From a virus: 60,877 nt of DNA. Position numbers and translations under genes: made by a program. The stretch lies in the IMG/VR virus record IMGVR_UViG_3300035698_015781, positions 1-60,877 of that record; one strand, given 5' to 3'. This document shows positions 46,973-56,292 of this stretch, one piece after another (position 1 is the stretch's first letter; each line of letters opens with the position of its first letter). The notes beneath the pieces are model-generated. The model had not been told where the DNA came from, did no database searches, and was given only the letters and a program-made list of their open reading frames with translations.

Positions 46973-48562
46973 TTAGCCTAATCATTCTCTCAAATTGACT
47001 TCTTGATCTCTTATTACTGTTATATACGGATCTTCTATAGAACTTCTATTGTATATACCCGCATTAGTGGATGTTTTTATATTACCTAATATAGCTTTAG
47101 TTAAACTAACACCTTCTATTTTTAATTTTAGCGATATTTCTCTAACTCATAAACCTATTGCTAATGATATTACTAAATCATCGTTATAACCACTCTCTGC
47201 TTCTTGTTTACCAGTTTTAGACCATATAAAGGTATCTAACTCTGCTAGGGTTCTAGCAGATTGTATTATTATTTCTTCCTGGTTTATTAACTTTTTCATA
47301 TTTTCTATTATTACTGTTCTTGTTTTCGAAGAAGTAGTTCAACCAGGAACAGGTTCGTATTTATTATCTAACTCTCTTTTCATCAATTGTGCTAGATTCA
47401 ATGATAGAGTTAATTCGCCTTTGATCGAATAATATAGATTCCTATATTTCTTAGCTCTCAGATGATCTAAAACTGCTCATCCTTGAGATGCGTTCTCAAC
47501 TACTAATAATGCATCATTATATTCTGATGCAATACCATATAAAATGTTTGCGAAATAAGTAGTTTCGACTTTGCCTTTAAACTCACCTACTTGTTTTAAA
47601 TTTATAGAGTCGAGTATGTGAAACGCACTATAATCAGAACCATCCCCTCTTGCGACATCGGCGGCTACAACATATGTTCTATCATTTTTGGGCAATTCTC
47701 ATAACCATAATTGATCACCATATCTTTTTTCTATTGGATCTTTCTGATATTTTTCTTTATAACCCTCGATAGTTATATAATCGATTACACTTCTACCAGA
47801 AGATAAAAATGATGTATCGTTCTCTTGAGCGGCATCGTCTTTACCTAATTCAATATCCTCATGATCTCGTCAAGCTTGATCTCTATCTGGGTGTACGTAT
47901 CAAGGTAATCTTATAAAATTAAAACCATTTATACCTTGTTCAGCATTATTTCATATTTCGTAAAATTTATTACTTTTTCCATTAGGAGTAGAAATAAATA
48001 TACCTTGTCCACCGGTTGCTAGAGTTTTTGTAGAAGCTTTTCAAATTTCGTCCATAATACTATTTGGAATAAATGCCATTTCATCTATAACTAAGAGACT
48101 TAACGCGTCGGCGCGTCCAGCATCTTTTGTAGCAGCAATAGCTTCAATTTGAGAATTATTTACAAATACCATTTTTTGTTTCTGTGATTTTTCTTTCAAT
48201 TTTGTCTGTAATCATGACGGCAGATAGTCATACATATATACTACCTTTTCAACAAGCTTTTTAGCTATTCTTTCTTTTGTTGCAATAACTAATACTCGCT
48301 TATCAGCATGAAATAACATCAACCATAATGCATAGGCGGCGACTAAAGTCGACAGACCCAACTGTCTACCTTTCAATATAATGGTTCTATCTGGTTGACG
48401 TATACTATTTAATGTTTTCTCTTGAAAATCGTATAGATCGAATAACAAGCGACCTCTTATAGCGTGTTGAACAAAACAATAATTTTTTATAAAATGAATT
48501 GGATCTCGAATGCATCTACTATACTGTTTTGCTATTATTGCCTTATAATTTATCTCTTCCAT
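46973..48562 (-). CDS. Terminase large subunit, gp17-like
   Basis: A 529-residue frame with many UGA Trp codons. TIILKGRQLGLSTLVAAYAL holds the Walker A motif (GRQLGLST, residues 65-72), LSLLVIDEMAFI the Walker B, and VVAADVARGDGSDYSAF with YNDDLVISLAIG the RNase H-like nuclease motifs. This is the motor that packages DNA through the portal. UGA matches a conserved Trp in RLPWYVHPDRD. The small subunit is not in the window. The next gene downstream is the portal. Confidence 0.92.
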
Positions 48563-48573
48563 GTTTGTTCCTA

Positions 48574-48939
48574 CTAATGTGAGATGTTATACACTACCCA
48601 GGATGATCCTAACATGAAACCAAAGCCGTATATAAATCATAACTCCTTCTTTTCTCAAAAACTAGGTTTATTTAATTTTGCTTGTTCTCTGTATAAATCA
48701 GCCCGCATGGAGTCTATCTTTGATTTTTCTTTTATTTGAAAAATCAAATTATTTTGACTTTCGATTATCAGTTTCTGTACTCCTATCTGTTTAGTTTTTA
48801 AACTATCAGATCTCTCTAAGCTTTTTACTCTATTGAAAACCTGTATCACTTCTTCTTTATTTACTCATAAAGAGTCTGCTGGATCGGCAAGAATACTAAT
48901 AGTAAATATACATAATAGAATAATTGATATAGTTTTCAC
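48574..48939 (-). CDS. Signal-peptide protein with coiled coil and C-terminal membrane segment
   Basis: A GTG-started 121-residue frame begins with a signal-like segment (KTISIILLCIFTISILADPA), followed by a coiled coil (RVKSLERSDSLKTKQIGVQK). A C-terminal hydrophobic stretch (WFIYGFGFMLGSSWVVY) with UGA Trp codons completes it. Together with its neighbour it could be a spanin-like pair, but the order of domains is not classic. Lysis is a guess. Confidence 0.5.
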
Positions 48940-49253
48940 TATTTAACTCCTGCTGATTTTTTCAGATAGGCCCAGGCCTCTTCGGCAGTGACTATTTTAT
49001 TTTCAACATTCTTCTGTAGTTCTTCTTCTATAGCATTATTTTCTTCAACTAATTCAGCTATTGTTTTTTCTGTTTCTTTTATATCTGCGTTTACTTTATC
49101 TTTGGCCTTGTCTAGTTTCTTTATCTTTCTCTTATTCTCTTTTATTTTCTGTTTTTTATGTGTTGCAGGCAAGATAATCGCATATGCAATATATAAAATT
49201 ATAGTAATTACGATCAATAAAATTCATCATAATTTTTTAAAAAAAGATTTCAT
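48939..49253 (-). CDS. Membrane-anchored coiled-coil protein (i-spanin-like)
   Basis: The 104-residue frame opens KSFFKKLWWILLIVITIILY (two UGA Trp), a single membrane segment, then a long coiled coil (KKLDKAKDKVNADIKETEKT ... ENNAIEEEL). It overlaps the next gene by one base at TAGTG. An N-terminal anchor plus periplasmic coiled coil is the layout of inner spanins (Rz type). The gene is beside a signal-peptide gene and not far from a holin-like gene. Confidence 0.45.
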
Positions 49254-49264
49254 TATAACTCCTC

Positions 49265-49639
49265 TTAATAATCAAATTCTTCTAATGATTCTTCCATTGC
49301 ATTAACAACTTGTTTCATTTCTGTTCCATTTCTATCTTGATTATCCATTGCCATTTCAGCTACTTCACGAGTAGAATACTCTGTACCTAAATACATTTCA
49401 ATTATAGCTTCTACTATATTCTTATCATAATTAGATAAATCTGATTCTCATTCCTTCATTTTAGCCATATGTTCGTTTTCTGAATATTTATCTTGGTTCT
49501 TCATAAATTCTCCAGATTTTGCTTTTATTTTACTCAATAATTGACTGGTCTGTGTACCATAATTATCCATAAAATCATCATAACTTCCTTCATTTAAACT
49601 ACATTTAAACTCATTTAATAGTTTTCTTAAATTTTCCAT
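49265..49639 (-). CDS. Tagged small protein (RKLLNEFK family)
   Basis: MENLRKLLNEFKCSLNEGSY leads to a helical body (MDNYGTQTSQLLSKIKAKSG, later EMAMDNQDRNGTEMKQVV). UGA Trp at KEWESD. 124 residues, TAA stop. The LNEG after the tag is a plausible cut site by analogy with T4 (L/I)-x-E. Confidence 0.6.
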
Positions 49640-49714
49640 TATTTACTTCTCCTATTTTAAAGCTTTCATACTATTCATTTATTTACTTCCTACATTAGAA
49701 TCGATTACTAGTTT

Positions 49715-50449
49715 CTACTGATTCTCTAGCTTTACCTTCTCTATAGATCGCAGAGATCTACTCGATGAATCCTCCGTTCTCTTGTTTTGAATTTTTAGAG
49801 TCCCTCTAATTAGACTACCAAACTCTAACAACATTTTACCGGTTTGCTCATCTACCATGAAACATCTGATCCCATCATCCAAATATATCTTACCTTTTTT
49901 GCCATTTCTTATACTCTGCTTATGTTCTTCAGACAATTTTTTACCTAGTCCGGCTTTACTGAGATTAAGCTTATGTTCTTCGGATAATTTTTTACCTAAT
50001 TTAGCCTTTCTCATCTTTAGCTTTGTCTCTTCAGAGTGCTTCCTACCATAGAACTGGTTCTTTTTACCTAATTTACATTCAGACATCTTTCGTATAGTTT
50101 CTTCGTTGTGTCTTTTACCATAGAACGGATGATTCTTCCCAGACATCACCCTCGACATCAGCTGTTTACTCTCCGTTGAATGTATATAACCACAAGACCC
50201 ACCCATTTGCTTATTATAGGTATTCAAACTTTTACAAAATTCCTCGGTTACTAATTCCGCTTCTTTGTCTGAAGCCTCTCTACGAGTAGAATAGTCAAAT
50301 AATATAATCTTTTCGATGGATTGTTTTAGATAAATACTGGATCCCATGTATCCATCATTTAGGTTGTTTGTACTATGTATCCCTCGGTAAACTTTACCAT
50401 CTATCAGATTTTCTATATTATAAACAATATTGTGTCCTTTTTCTCTCAT
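49715..50449 (-). CDS. GIY-YIG homing endonuclease, shortened
   Basis: The 244-residue protein opens with NLIDGKVYRGIHSTNNLNDG and GYMGSS, the GIY-YIG core as in the relative at 50857-51567. About ten residues that lie before ILFDY in the relative (KEYGRKNFKR) are missing here, so the nuclease may be inactive. The middle has four NUMOD3-type repeats (GKRHNEETIRKMSE, GRKHSEETKLKMRK, GKKLSEEHK). It has no Trp. Confidence 0.7.
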   Translation of the reverse strand: MREKGHNIVYNIENLIDGKVYRGIHSTNNLNDGYMGSSIYLKQSIEKIILFDYSTRREASDKEAELVTEEFCKSLNTYNKQMGGSCGYIHSTESKQLMSRVMSGKNHPFYGKRHNEETIRKMSECKLGKKNQFYGRKHSEETKLKMRKAKLGKKLSEEHKLNLSKAGLGKKLSEEHKQSIRNGKKGKIYLDDGIRCFMVDEQTGKMLLEFGSLIRGTLKIQNKRTEDSSSRSLRSIEKVKLENQ

Positions 50450-50452
50450 AAA

Positions 50453-50854
50453 TTACTCTTTCATTTTGTTCATATATTTTGAAAGTACGTTCGAGCTACT
50501 ATACACACCAAAACATCATTGGGTCATATTCGATCATTCGGCAAATACGACAGATCCGGTAAATAAAAAGATAGTAGTAGTTATTAGTATCATTAACAAA
50601 CCACCTAATTTTCTACTCTTCCAATTGCTGTTTTTTTCTACGGTGGCTTTAGATACGGCGTTCGATATTAAATAAATACCGAATACCCATTTGGCGAAAC
50701 TGAATCATTCGGCAAAGGTGACTGCTACTAACGGTGAAACGAATAATACAATACTAAATACAAATAGTATTATTGCTATCCACATTTTCCTGCTCCGAAA
50801 ATTAAAATTATATTCACCCGGAGTAGGTAGAATTTTTTTAATTATTTCTTCCAT
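50453..50854 (-). CDS. Multi-pass membrane protein, holin-like
   Basis: The 133-residue frame has a short soluble start (MEEIIKKILPTPGEYNFN) then a membrane segment, followed by two repeats of FAEW-xxxx-W-FG-Y-xxSN-xxSK (FAEWFSFAKWVFGIYLISNA and FAEWSNMTQWCFGVYSSSNV) separated by another membrane segment. UGA encodes many of the Trp residues. Small multi-pass proteins with AEW..FGVY motifs appear as phage holins. It lies among the lysis-type genes. Confirmation would need expression data. Confidence 0.5.
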
Positions 50855-50856
50855 AA

Positions 50857-51567
50857 TTAATCTCCCATTCTTTTATATACACCATAAAATCATTTTCCTG
50901 ATTCTATAGATTTTTCTGCAATTTCAATTTTTACCATTTTATTTATTTTTCCATTATTAATTCATCTTATATTATTATTCTTATAATACCTTTTGCGAGA
51001 TTTGCTTCTTTTTAATTTGGTTTCTTCTGAAATAATCCTACCATACATAGGATTATTTTTACCGCTACAGAATTCTTTGTTATTTTTATAAAAAAGTATT
51101 TTAGCTTTACTTATTTTTAATTTAGTTTCTTTAGAATGGTGTTGCCCATATCTTGGACTATTTTTACCTCTCTTGCCATACATAGGATTATTTTTACCTG
51201 CCCATATTCCTGGATGTTCTCTATGATATTTTTTATTACTTTCTCTAATTTTTATTTTAGCTTCCTCTGAACATTTAAACGTGTATTCGTTATCACCACC
51301 AGGCTTAAGATTATAAGTCTCCTTAGATTTACAAAATTCTTCAGTAACTAATTCTCTTTCTTTATCGCTGGCCTGTTTTCTTGTTGGATAATCAAATAAA
51401 ATAGTTCTCTTAAAATTTTTTCTTCCATATTCCTTAACTGCTTTACATAGTATTGAATTGCTACCCAAATACTTATCTTCTAAATTATTAGTACTATGTA
51501 TTCCTCGATAAATTTTTCCATTTATAAGATTTTCTGTATTATAAACTATATTGTACTTTTTATTCAT
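50857..51567 (-). CDS. GIY-YIG homing endonuclease
   Basis: A 236-residue frame with UGA Trp at NIRWINNGK and GKWFYG. NLINGKIYRGIHSTNNLEDK and KYLGSN, then ILFDYPTRKQ form the GIY-YIG domain. NUMOD3 repeats (YGKRGKNSPRYGQHHSKETK, YGRIISEETKLKRSKS) follow, then the RWINNGK end typical of such enzymes. It is inserted between a copy of the holin-like leader and the holin-like gene. Confidence 0.75.
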
Positions 51568-51578
51568 AAATTTATTCC

Positions 51579-51635
51579 TTATTTGAACGTATACTCGCCC
51601 GGTACTGGCAAAATTTTTTTAATTACTTCTTCCAT
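51579..51635 (-). pseudogene. 18-codon relic of the holin-like gene start
   Basis: MEEVIKKILPVPGEYTFK stops at TAA. It closely resembles the first 18 residues of the holin-like gene (MEEIIKKILPTPGEYNFN) and has its own AGGAG site. The GIY-YIG gene lies directly downstream. This is probably a leftover from insertion or recombination that duplicated the gene start. Confidence 0.65.
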
Positions 51636-51668
51636 AACTTTTTACTCCTCTGTATATTTTTAAATTTT

Positions 51669-52001
51669 TTACGACATTCATAGCCCACAGGATTTGGATG
51701 GATCTATACTTTCGGCTGATGTAATATTACCATTTTCTATTATAGCTTTACCAAATTCTTCAAAATCGGCATTAAAAAATACTAAATATTTATTTGGTGC
51801 AAGTTCTATAACCCCGTCTAATTCACCGGTTTTATCGAAATAAAAACCGGCTTCCTTTTCTATATAATCCTTATTATTTAACAGAATATCAAATATAGCA
51901 TCATATACGTCCTTTCCGTCTATTTTATCATCCCATGCAAGAAATTTTTCTTCTTTTAAACCTACTTTGAACTCATTTAATAATTTTCTTAAATTCTCCA
52001 T
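51669..52001 (-). CDS. Tagged small protein (RKLLNEFK family)
   Basis: MENLRKLLNEFKVGLKEEKF leads to a beta-rich body (GVIELAPNKYLVFFNADFEE). One UGA Trp lies three codons from TAA. 110 residues. The identical first 12 residues to the gene at 49265 and quite different bodies show the tag is a reused piece. Confidence 0.6.
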
Positions 52002-52035
52002 TTTTTTTCTCCTATGTGTATTTTTAAATTCTTTG

Positions 52036-52458
52036 CTAATTTTTCCATACGTTTCTTCCCCTTTCCATTCTTTTACTTATAAATTTATATTGTGGATTAT
52101 TTTTTTGTGCAATTTTCATCATCTCTTCCATCCACGGTAATATTGCATAATAACTTTCACCGATATAAAAAATACTAGTTTTCTCTCATCTCTGTATTGC
52201 TAATACTTTTTGTGGAATTTTTTCAAAAGACCAATCTCTAATAGGTGGTGGAATTAAACCTTTATCGCTCAAATAATAAAATAATTCAGTATGTGTCTGA
52301 TAACCCGCTTCTTCTACAAATAGATTACCTTTTTTGTTTATTATTCCACGGATATCTTCACCCATTCTTTTAATAGACGGTGGATCTTTATAAATATTAA
52401 CACCTTCACATTTTCCGATATACTCTTCTGTAATCAAGTCCATGAATTTTATATGCAT
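52036..52458 (-). CDS. Hypothetical protein with FMDLITEEY opening
   Basis: The 140-residue frame begins MHIKFMDLITEEYIGKCEGV, the third style of acidic N-terminal segment, and has UGA Trp at AIQRWEKT. A body with SIKRMGEDIRGIINKKGN and a C-terminal helix (PWMEEMMKIAQKNNP) follows. TAG stop. No family is recognised. Confidence 0.5.
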
Positions 52459-52468
52459 TTCCGGTTTC

Positions 52469-53227
52469 CTATTCTAAACTTCTTAATTTATCATATGCTT
52501 CTTTTTTTAAATCAAATAATTTTTCTATATATCCAGTTCTTCTAAGTACTTTGAATGCTAAATTCTCAACACTAAATTCACCACCTTTAGATAACCCAGA
52601 TTGTCTCATTCTTTTTAATTTTTCTTTTATTTTATCAGTAGCTATCATTGTTTTCTCATATTCTTTATCTTTCATTAATTCTTCTAAATAACTTAGTGTT
52701 CCGATATATGATTCTGCTTTAGATTTAATATCATCTTTATCTATTTTAATCTCACGTACAGGTGGAATAGAGATCCACTTATCTCTAGCCAATGAATATA
52801 ATCCTGACGCAACGTGAGGATTGCCAACATCTTCGACATATATTTCTACAGGTAAATCTTTAATTTCGATATCATGTTGATCATTTCATCTACCTCTTTT
52901 AGCATCAAACATCTTCTGAACTAATCCTTCGTCCTCACTCACAGTTTTAAAAGGAATCCTAATATGCATATCAATATCTGAATATTCTGATCAATTATAA
53001 TTAGCCCCACTACCAGTTAATACAATGTCTTTTATTTTTGGTGGGCTCTCTAATTCTAAAGCGTCTAAAAAATCCTTAGCTATTAATATTAATCTCTTTC
53101 TAACTTCTGGTTTTATTTTATCATCATCTCATATACCAGGGTATAAGGTATCTTGTATTTCAAAAGACTTCAGTACTTTATCATCTATATCGGATACTTC
53201 GTTAATTATTATTTTCAGGGTCTTCAT
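52469..53227 (-). CDS. Nucleotidyltransferase-fold protein
   Basis: The 252-residue frame reads DIVLTGSGANYNWSEYSDID, a GS...DxD motif of the Pol-beta-like nucleotidyltransferase fold, with UGA as Trp in YNWSEY. The N-terminus has DTLYPGIWDDDKIKPEVRKR and the C-terminal half is helical (KIKEKLKRMRQSG). The substrate is unknown. The upstream in-frame ATG at about 53281 lies in the IscB end, so I use the ATG at 53227. It has no good ribosome site, perhaps because of the insertion. Confidence 0.7.
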
Positions 53228-53252
53228 AAAATTTTTATGTTGTGGAAAATAT

Positions 53253-53268
53253 AACTCTTTAGAGTTGT
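53253..53268. repeat. 16-base palindromic repeat, right copy (end of IscB element)
   Basis: AACTCTTTAGAGTTGT here and at 54784-54799 are identical and each can fold into a hairpin. This copy overlaps the IscB stop codon. The pair brackets the IscB and omega-RNA unit. Confidence 0.65.
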
Positions 53269-54512
53269 ATAGGAACAACATTTCCTCCTATTGTTATTTT
53301 TTCTATTAATGTTGTAGTTCTTGCTGCTATTCGTTTACAGTTCTTTTTTATACTAACTGATCCAGATTTGTTATCTGTGAGTTTGTTTCAATGTATATCT
53401 ACAAGAATAGCACCTCCAGTAGACATTTTTCCCTTAACAAATCCAACTCCTCTTGCTGTCTTAATTAAATCAAATTTTCTTATTCCAAACAGTTTGTCCG
53501 TCGGTATAGTTTTTTCACTCCTTCTACCCATAGTTTGTCTATAATCTCCATTACAAACGTGTCGTTTATAGTAAATAGTATTGTCAGAATCAACTACTTC
53601 GCCTTCTTCACAACAGATAGCTATTGCATCATTAGCATGAGTCTTAGGTAGCTTCAATATTTGCTCCCTCTTAAATTTTGTTTCATAACCATAAGTTTCT
53701 TCAAAGTCACCAAAAAGTTTTCTAAGTTGAGAACTGATAATGTTAATATGTGTAGCGTGCTGAGTTGTGGATCTTTTACCTTTGATTTCAAATTCGCCCG
53801 CGTGTAGTTTTTCATGACATAATTTACACAGAGTAATTAAGTTAGATGGAGTATGTGTTCCACCTTTGTTCTGGAAGATTATGTGATGGACATGTAATTT
53901 AGTGTTTTTAGCTTTGCAGTGTTGACATTTATATCCGTCTCTATCCAATATATAGGCCTTTGTGTTGTAAAATCCTTTTTTATTGCCTTCTTGATAATCT
54001 TTACCTCTTACTTCTGGATTAATCATCTTATGGATGTCAAATTTAGCTGTTTCGACATGTCATTCCGATACTGGTAAAATTGATTTGATAAAGTTTTTCT
54101 CTCTTAAGTGTGAATCAATCTTAGATTTAATGCTTGGAGCTATTCTACCTTCTCTTTTTGAAGCTGCTCTGTTATTTCAACGAGGTTCCCGATAGCGTAA
54201 TTTTCTGCTTCTCCTATTGCGTCTATATCCTCTTCTCTGAGTCATTTTTCTTTTTACGTCGTTTCTGACATGAATTTCACTTTGGTAAATTACTTTACCA
54301 TTACTAATAGCAGCGCAACCTATTTCTTTTGATCCAGGGTCCATTCCTGCTATAACTTCTTGGACATTTTCTTCACAATCTCACAGCAACTTAATTGTGA
54401 AAGGTGTTCTTTTGATGACTTTAGCCTTTCCATCTCTTAATAGATGTTTAGCTTTGGCTGGTTTACACGGCATCAGTGAATTACCATTTTTATTTATTAC
54501 GTATACATACAT
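53259..54512 (-). CDS. iscB: IscB RNA-guided nuclease
   Basis: A 417-residue frame from ATG (GGAGG upstream) to TAA with four UGA Trp codons. It has the whole IscB layout: PLMP-type start (SLMPCKPAKAKHLLRDGKAK, about residues 12-32), RuvC I with D58 (IAGMDPGSKEIG), the Arg-rich bridge (RRGYRRNRRSRKLRYREPR, about 93-111), RuvC II with E154 (WHVETAKFD), HNH (LHVHHIIFQ ... SNLITLCKLCHEKLH, about 206-237), RuvC III (PKTHANDAIAIC, H292 and D295) and a C-terminal target-binding part (FGIRKFDLIKTARGVGFVKG). All catalytic residues are visible. IscB is the ancestor-like relative of Cas9, usually mobile. A phage copy that itself uses UGA as Trp is notable. Confidence 0.9.
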
Positions 54513-54735
54513 GGCATTATGCCTCCCTGTATACTAGAATAGTGCGTATCTATAGCATTGGAGTTACTACAGAATTCGTCCTCCCCTCGATCGGTTAAAT
54601 AAGCTTCGGAATGTGGTTGACTGTTCCTTAACACTAAGAACTGTTTACAGTGCCACGAGAGTTGCATGGGATTGGGGCGGCGTCCTATGGTCTCTACATC
54701 AAACTTAACGTTTACTAACATTTCTTATCTCCTGT
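54513..54735 (-). ncRNA. Omega RNA (HEARO) upstream of IscB
   Basis: The roughly 210 bases just 5' of iscB are GC-richer than the surroundings and have the pieces of a folded RNA: GCGCC-rich stems (GACGCCGCCCC, CTGTAAACAG, GATCGAGGGGAGGACG) ending directly at the IscB start (GGCATAATGCC hairpin-like). IscB omega RNAs lie at this position with a 5' guide. A 75-residue frame across the region has no protein character. The 5' border and the guide cannot be set from sequence alone. Confidence 0.75.
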
Positions 54736-54753
54736 TAATGATCTGGTAAACAT

Positions 54754-54783
54754 GTATCTTTAATTTTGATGAATTAAAGATAC
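54754..54783. repeat. Perfect 12 base-pair hairpin before the omega RNA
   Basis: GTATCTTTAATT, six-base loop, AATTAAAGATAC. It lies between the upstream gene and the omega RNA and touches the left palindromic repeat. It could end upstream transcription or be part of the element end. No T run follows on the minus strand. Confidence 0.5.
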
Positions 54784-54799
54784 AACTCTTTAGAGTTGT
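54784..54799. repeat. 16-base palindromic repeat, left copy (end of IscB element)
   Basis: Identical to 53253-53268. It follows the stop codon of the upstream gene by a few bases, so the element of about 1.55 kb starts here. Hairpins at both ends recall IS200/IS605-type elements, the relatives of IscB. Confidence 0.6.
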
Positions 54800-54805
54800 G
54801 TTTGT

Positions 54806-55429
54806 TTACTTTCAGACTTTTCATTCTGTATTTCCTTTTTGAAGCTTGTTTATATACTCTCTTATTCCTATTATTTTTTTATTTAATTCTGCTATTATAT
54901 TTTTTGTTTCTTCTTTATCTACCTTTCAAGTATCTATAACCCCTTCCGAGTTTTGTACTAAATTTAAATCATCACCAACGGAATCAGCTAACTCTAAGTA
55001 CATTGATAATTCACCTTTTAAAAGAGCTATTGTTTCTTTTATGTTTTTTACTTTAGCTATTTTTAGATAATTATCTTTTACTCTAAGTTTATGATCTTCA
55101 GCTATGAAACAGTCAAAACATTTTTTGTTTATCCACCAAGAACTAACGTCTAACTGGTGCTTCATCTGCTTTTCGCAAATTGGGCAGAATCTAGGTAACT
55201 TAACATCCTTCAGTTCATCTTCTAACATTATAGAAGTTTTAGTTCTTACGATTCCATCCTTTATTAAATATTCAGTGCCTAAGTCTGTCCAAGTCTCTCC
55301 ATCCTTTTTGTTTTTGATCTCAGAATCCTTATCTTTCTGATCACCGAGATTATAACTTTTACTACCTTTACTTTTATCTAATTTATCTATTAAATCATCA
55401 ACAGATCTTGGTATCCATCCTTTCATCAA
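54806..55429 (-). CDS. Conserved phage protein with a CPxC zinc motif
   Basis: The 207-residue frame has RFCPICEKQMKHQLDVSSWW and KKCFDCFIAEDHKLRVKDNY, a zinc-binding pair typical of a conserved phage protein. UGA Trp occurs at IDTWKVD and the C-terminus (TEWKVWK). The N-terminus, MMKGWIPRSVDDLIDKLDKS, is a further marker. Its stop lies just before the IscB element. Role unknown, perhaps assembly or DNA-related. Confidence 0.65.
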
Positions 55430-55434
55430 TCCTC

Positions 55435-55953
55435 CTAGAAGTAATGAACTAAAACTCGTTCCAAGTTCAGTAAATCTTCTATTTTTATCGTGTGACCATC
55501 AACATCTATAGTGTTCCTTACTTTATCATAATTATTTAGTTCGAAGACATCATGTATAGATGTAGTTTGTGTATTCTTAATAATATCTACACCAGATGAT
55601 ATCTTACCAATAGCATTCTTATCTAATACTATTTCTGGAACATTTTTATACGATACTGTACCATTTTCTGTATCAACCTTATAATCATCTATAAATGTCT
55701 TTAGTTTTATTTTCTTCATTTTTTCTAATACAATTTTTCCTAAGTCGGAGTTGTCATTAATTTCATAATTTTTTGACTCATCTTTGACTTTATTTTTCAT
55801 ATTGTGGATTCATGCGACTGATAGATCCTTGGACTTGTTAATTTCTTCTACTACCGGCTTCACACAAACATCTCTATGCTTATTTGGTTGTCTATTAGTC
55901 TTGCTTTGTTCTCTCTTAACCATAGATTTAAATAAATTACTATAAATTGACAT
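55435..55953 (-). CDS. Hypothetical 172-residue protein
   Basis: The frame begins MSIYSNLFKSMVKREQSKTN and passes one UGA (VAWIHN) before the helical body (IVLEKMKKIKLKTFIDDYKV) and a beta segment with HTIKIEDLLNLERV. It ends in TAG. It starts after the HNH gene and precedes the zinc protein. Not recognised. Confidence 0.55.
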
Positions 55954-55962
55954 CCTGTCTCC

Positions 55963-56292
55963 TTACCATTCAACTTTCCTAGAATCTGGGAAATTTTGTT
56001 TTCCATATTTTTCATGAAATTTTCTATGACATTTTCAACAATACGTTATTGAATTTTCAACTTTTAATCTTAACTGCGGAAATCTTGTATACCCTTTGAC
56101 ATGATGAACTTGAAATCTTACTTTAAATCTTCCACATTTTTGACATCTATAACCATCTCTTGCTAATGCTTTCTTTCGTCAAACATCATAAGCTGGAGAC
56201 TTTCTAACACTATGTTTCCACTTCTTTCTAAGACAACTTTGCTTTATTTTTTTGACAACACTAAAGTCTATAAGACTCTTACTTTTATTCAT
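55963..56292 (-). CDS. HNH endonuclease
   Basis: 109 residues: AYDVWRKKALARDGYRCQKC, then RFQVHHVKGYTRFPQLRLKV, and ITYCWKCHRKFHEKYGKQNF. The zinc-supported HNH motif (CxxC ... HH ... CxxCH) is complete, and both Trp at the motif borders are UGA. It resembles free-standing phage HNH nucleases that spread as homing genes or help packaging. Confidence 0.8.

Noticed and set aside
54497-54721. A 75-residue open frame with an AGGAG site across the omega-RNA region
   Set aside because: The composition is not protein-like and the region has the position and stems of an omega RNA. The first codons may be a relic of a gene start, but the remainder is RNA.
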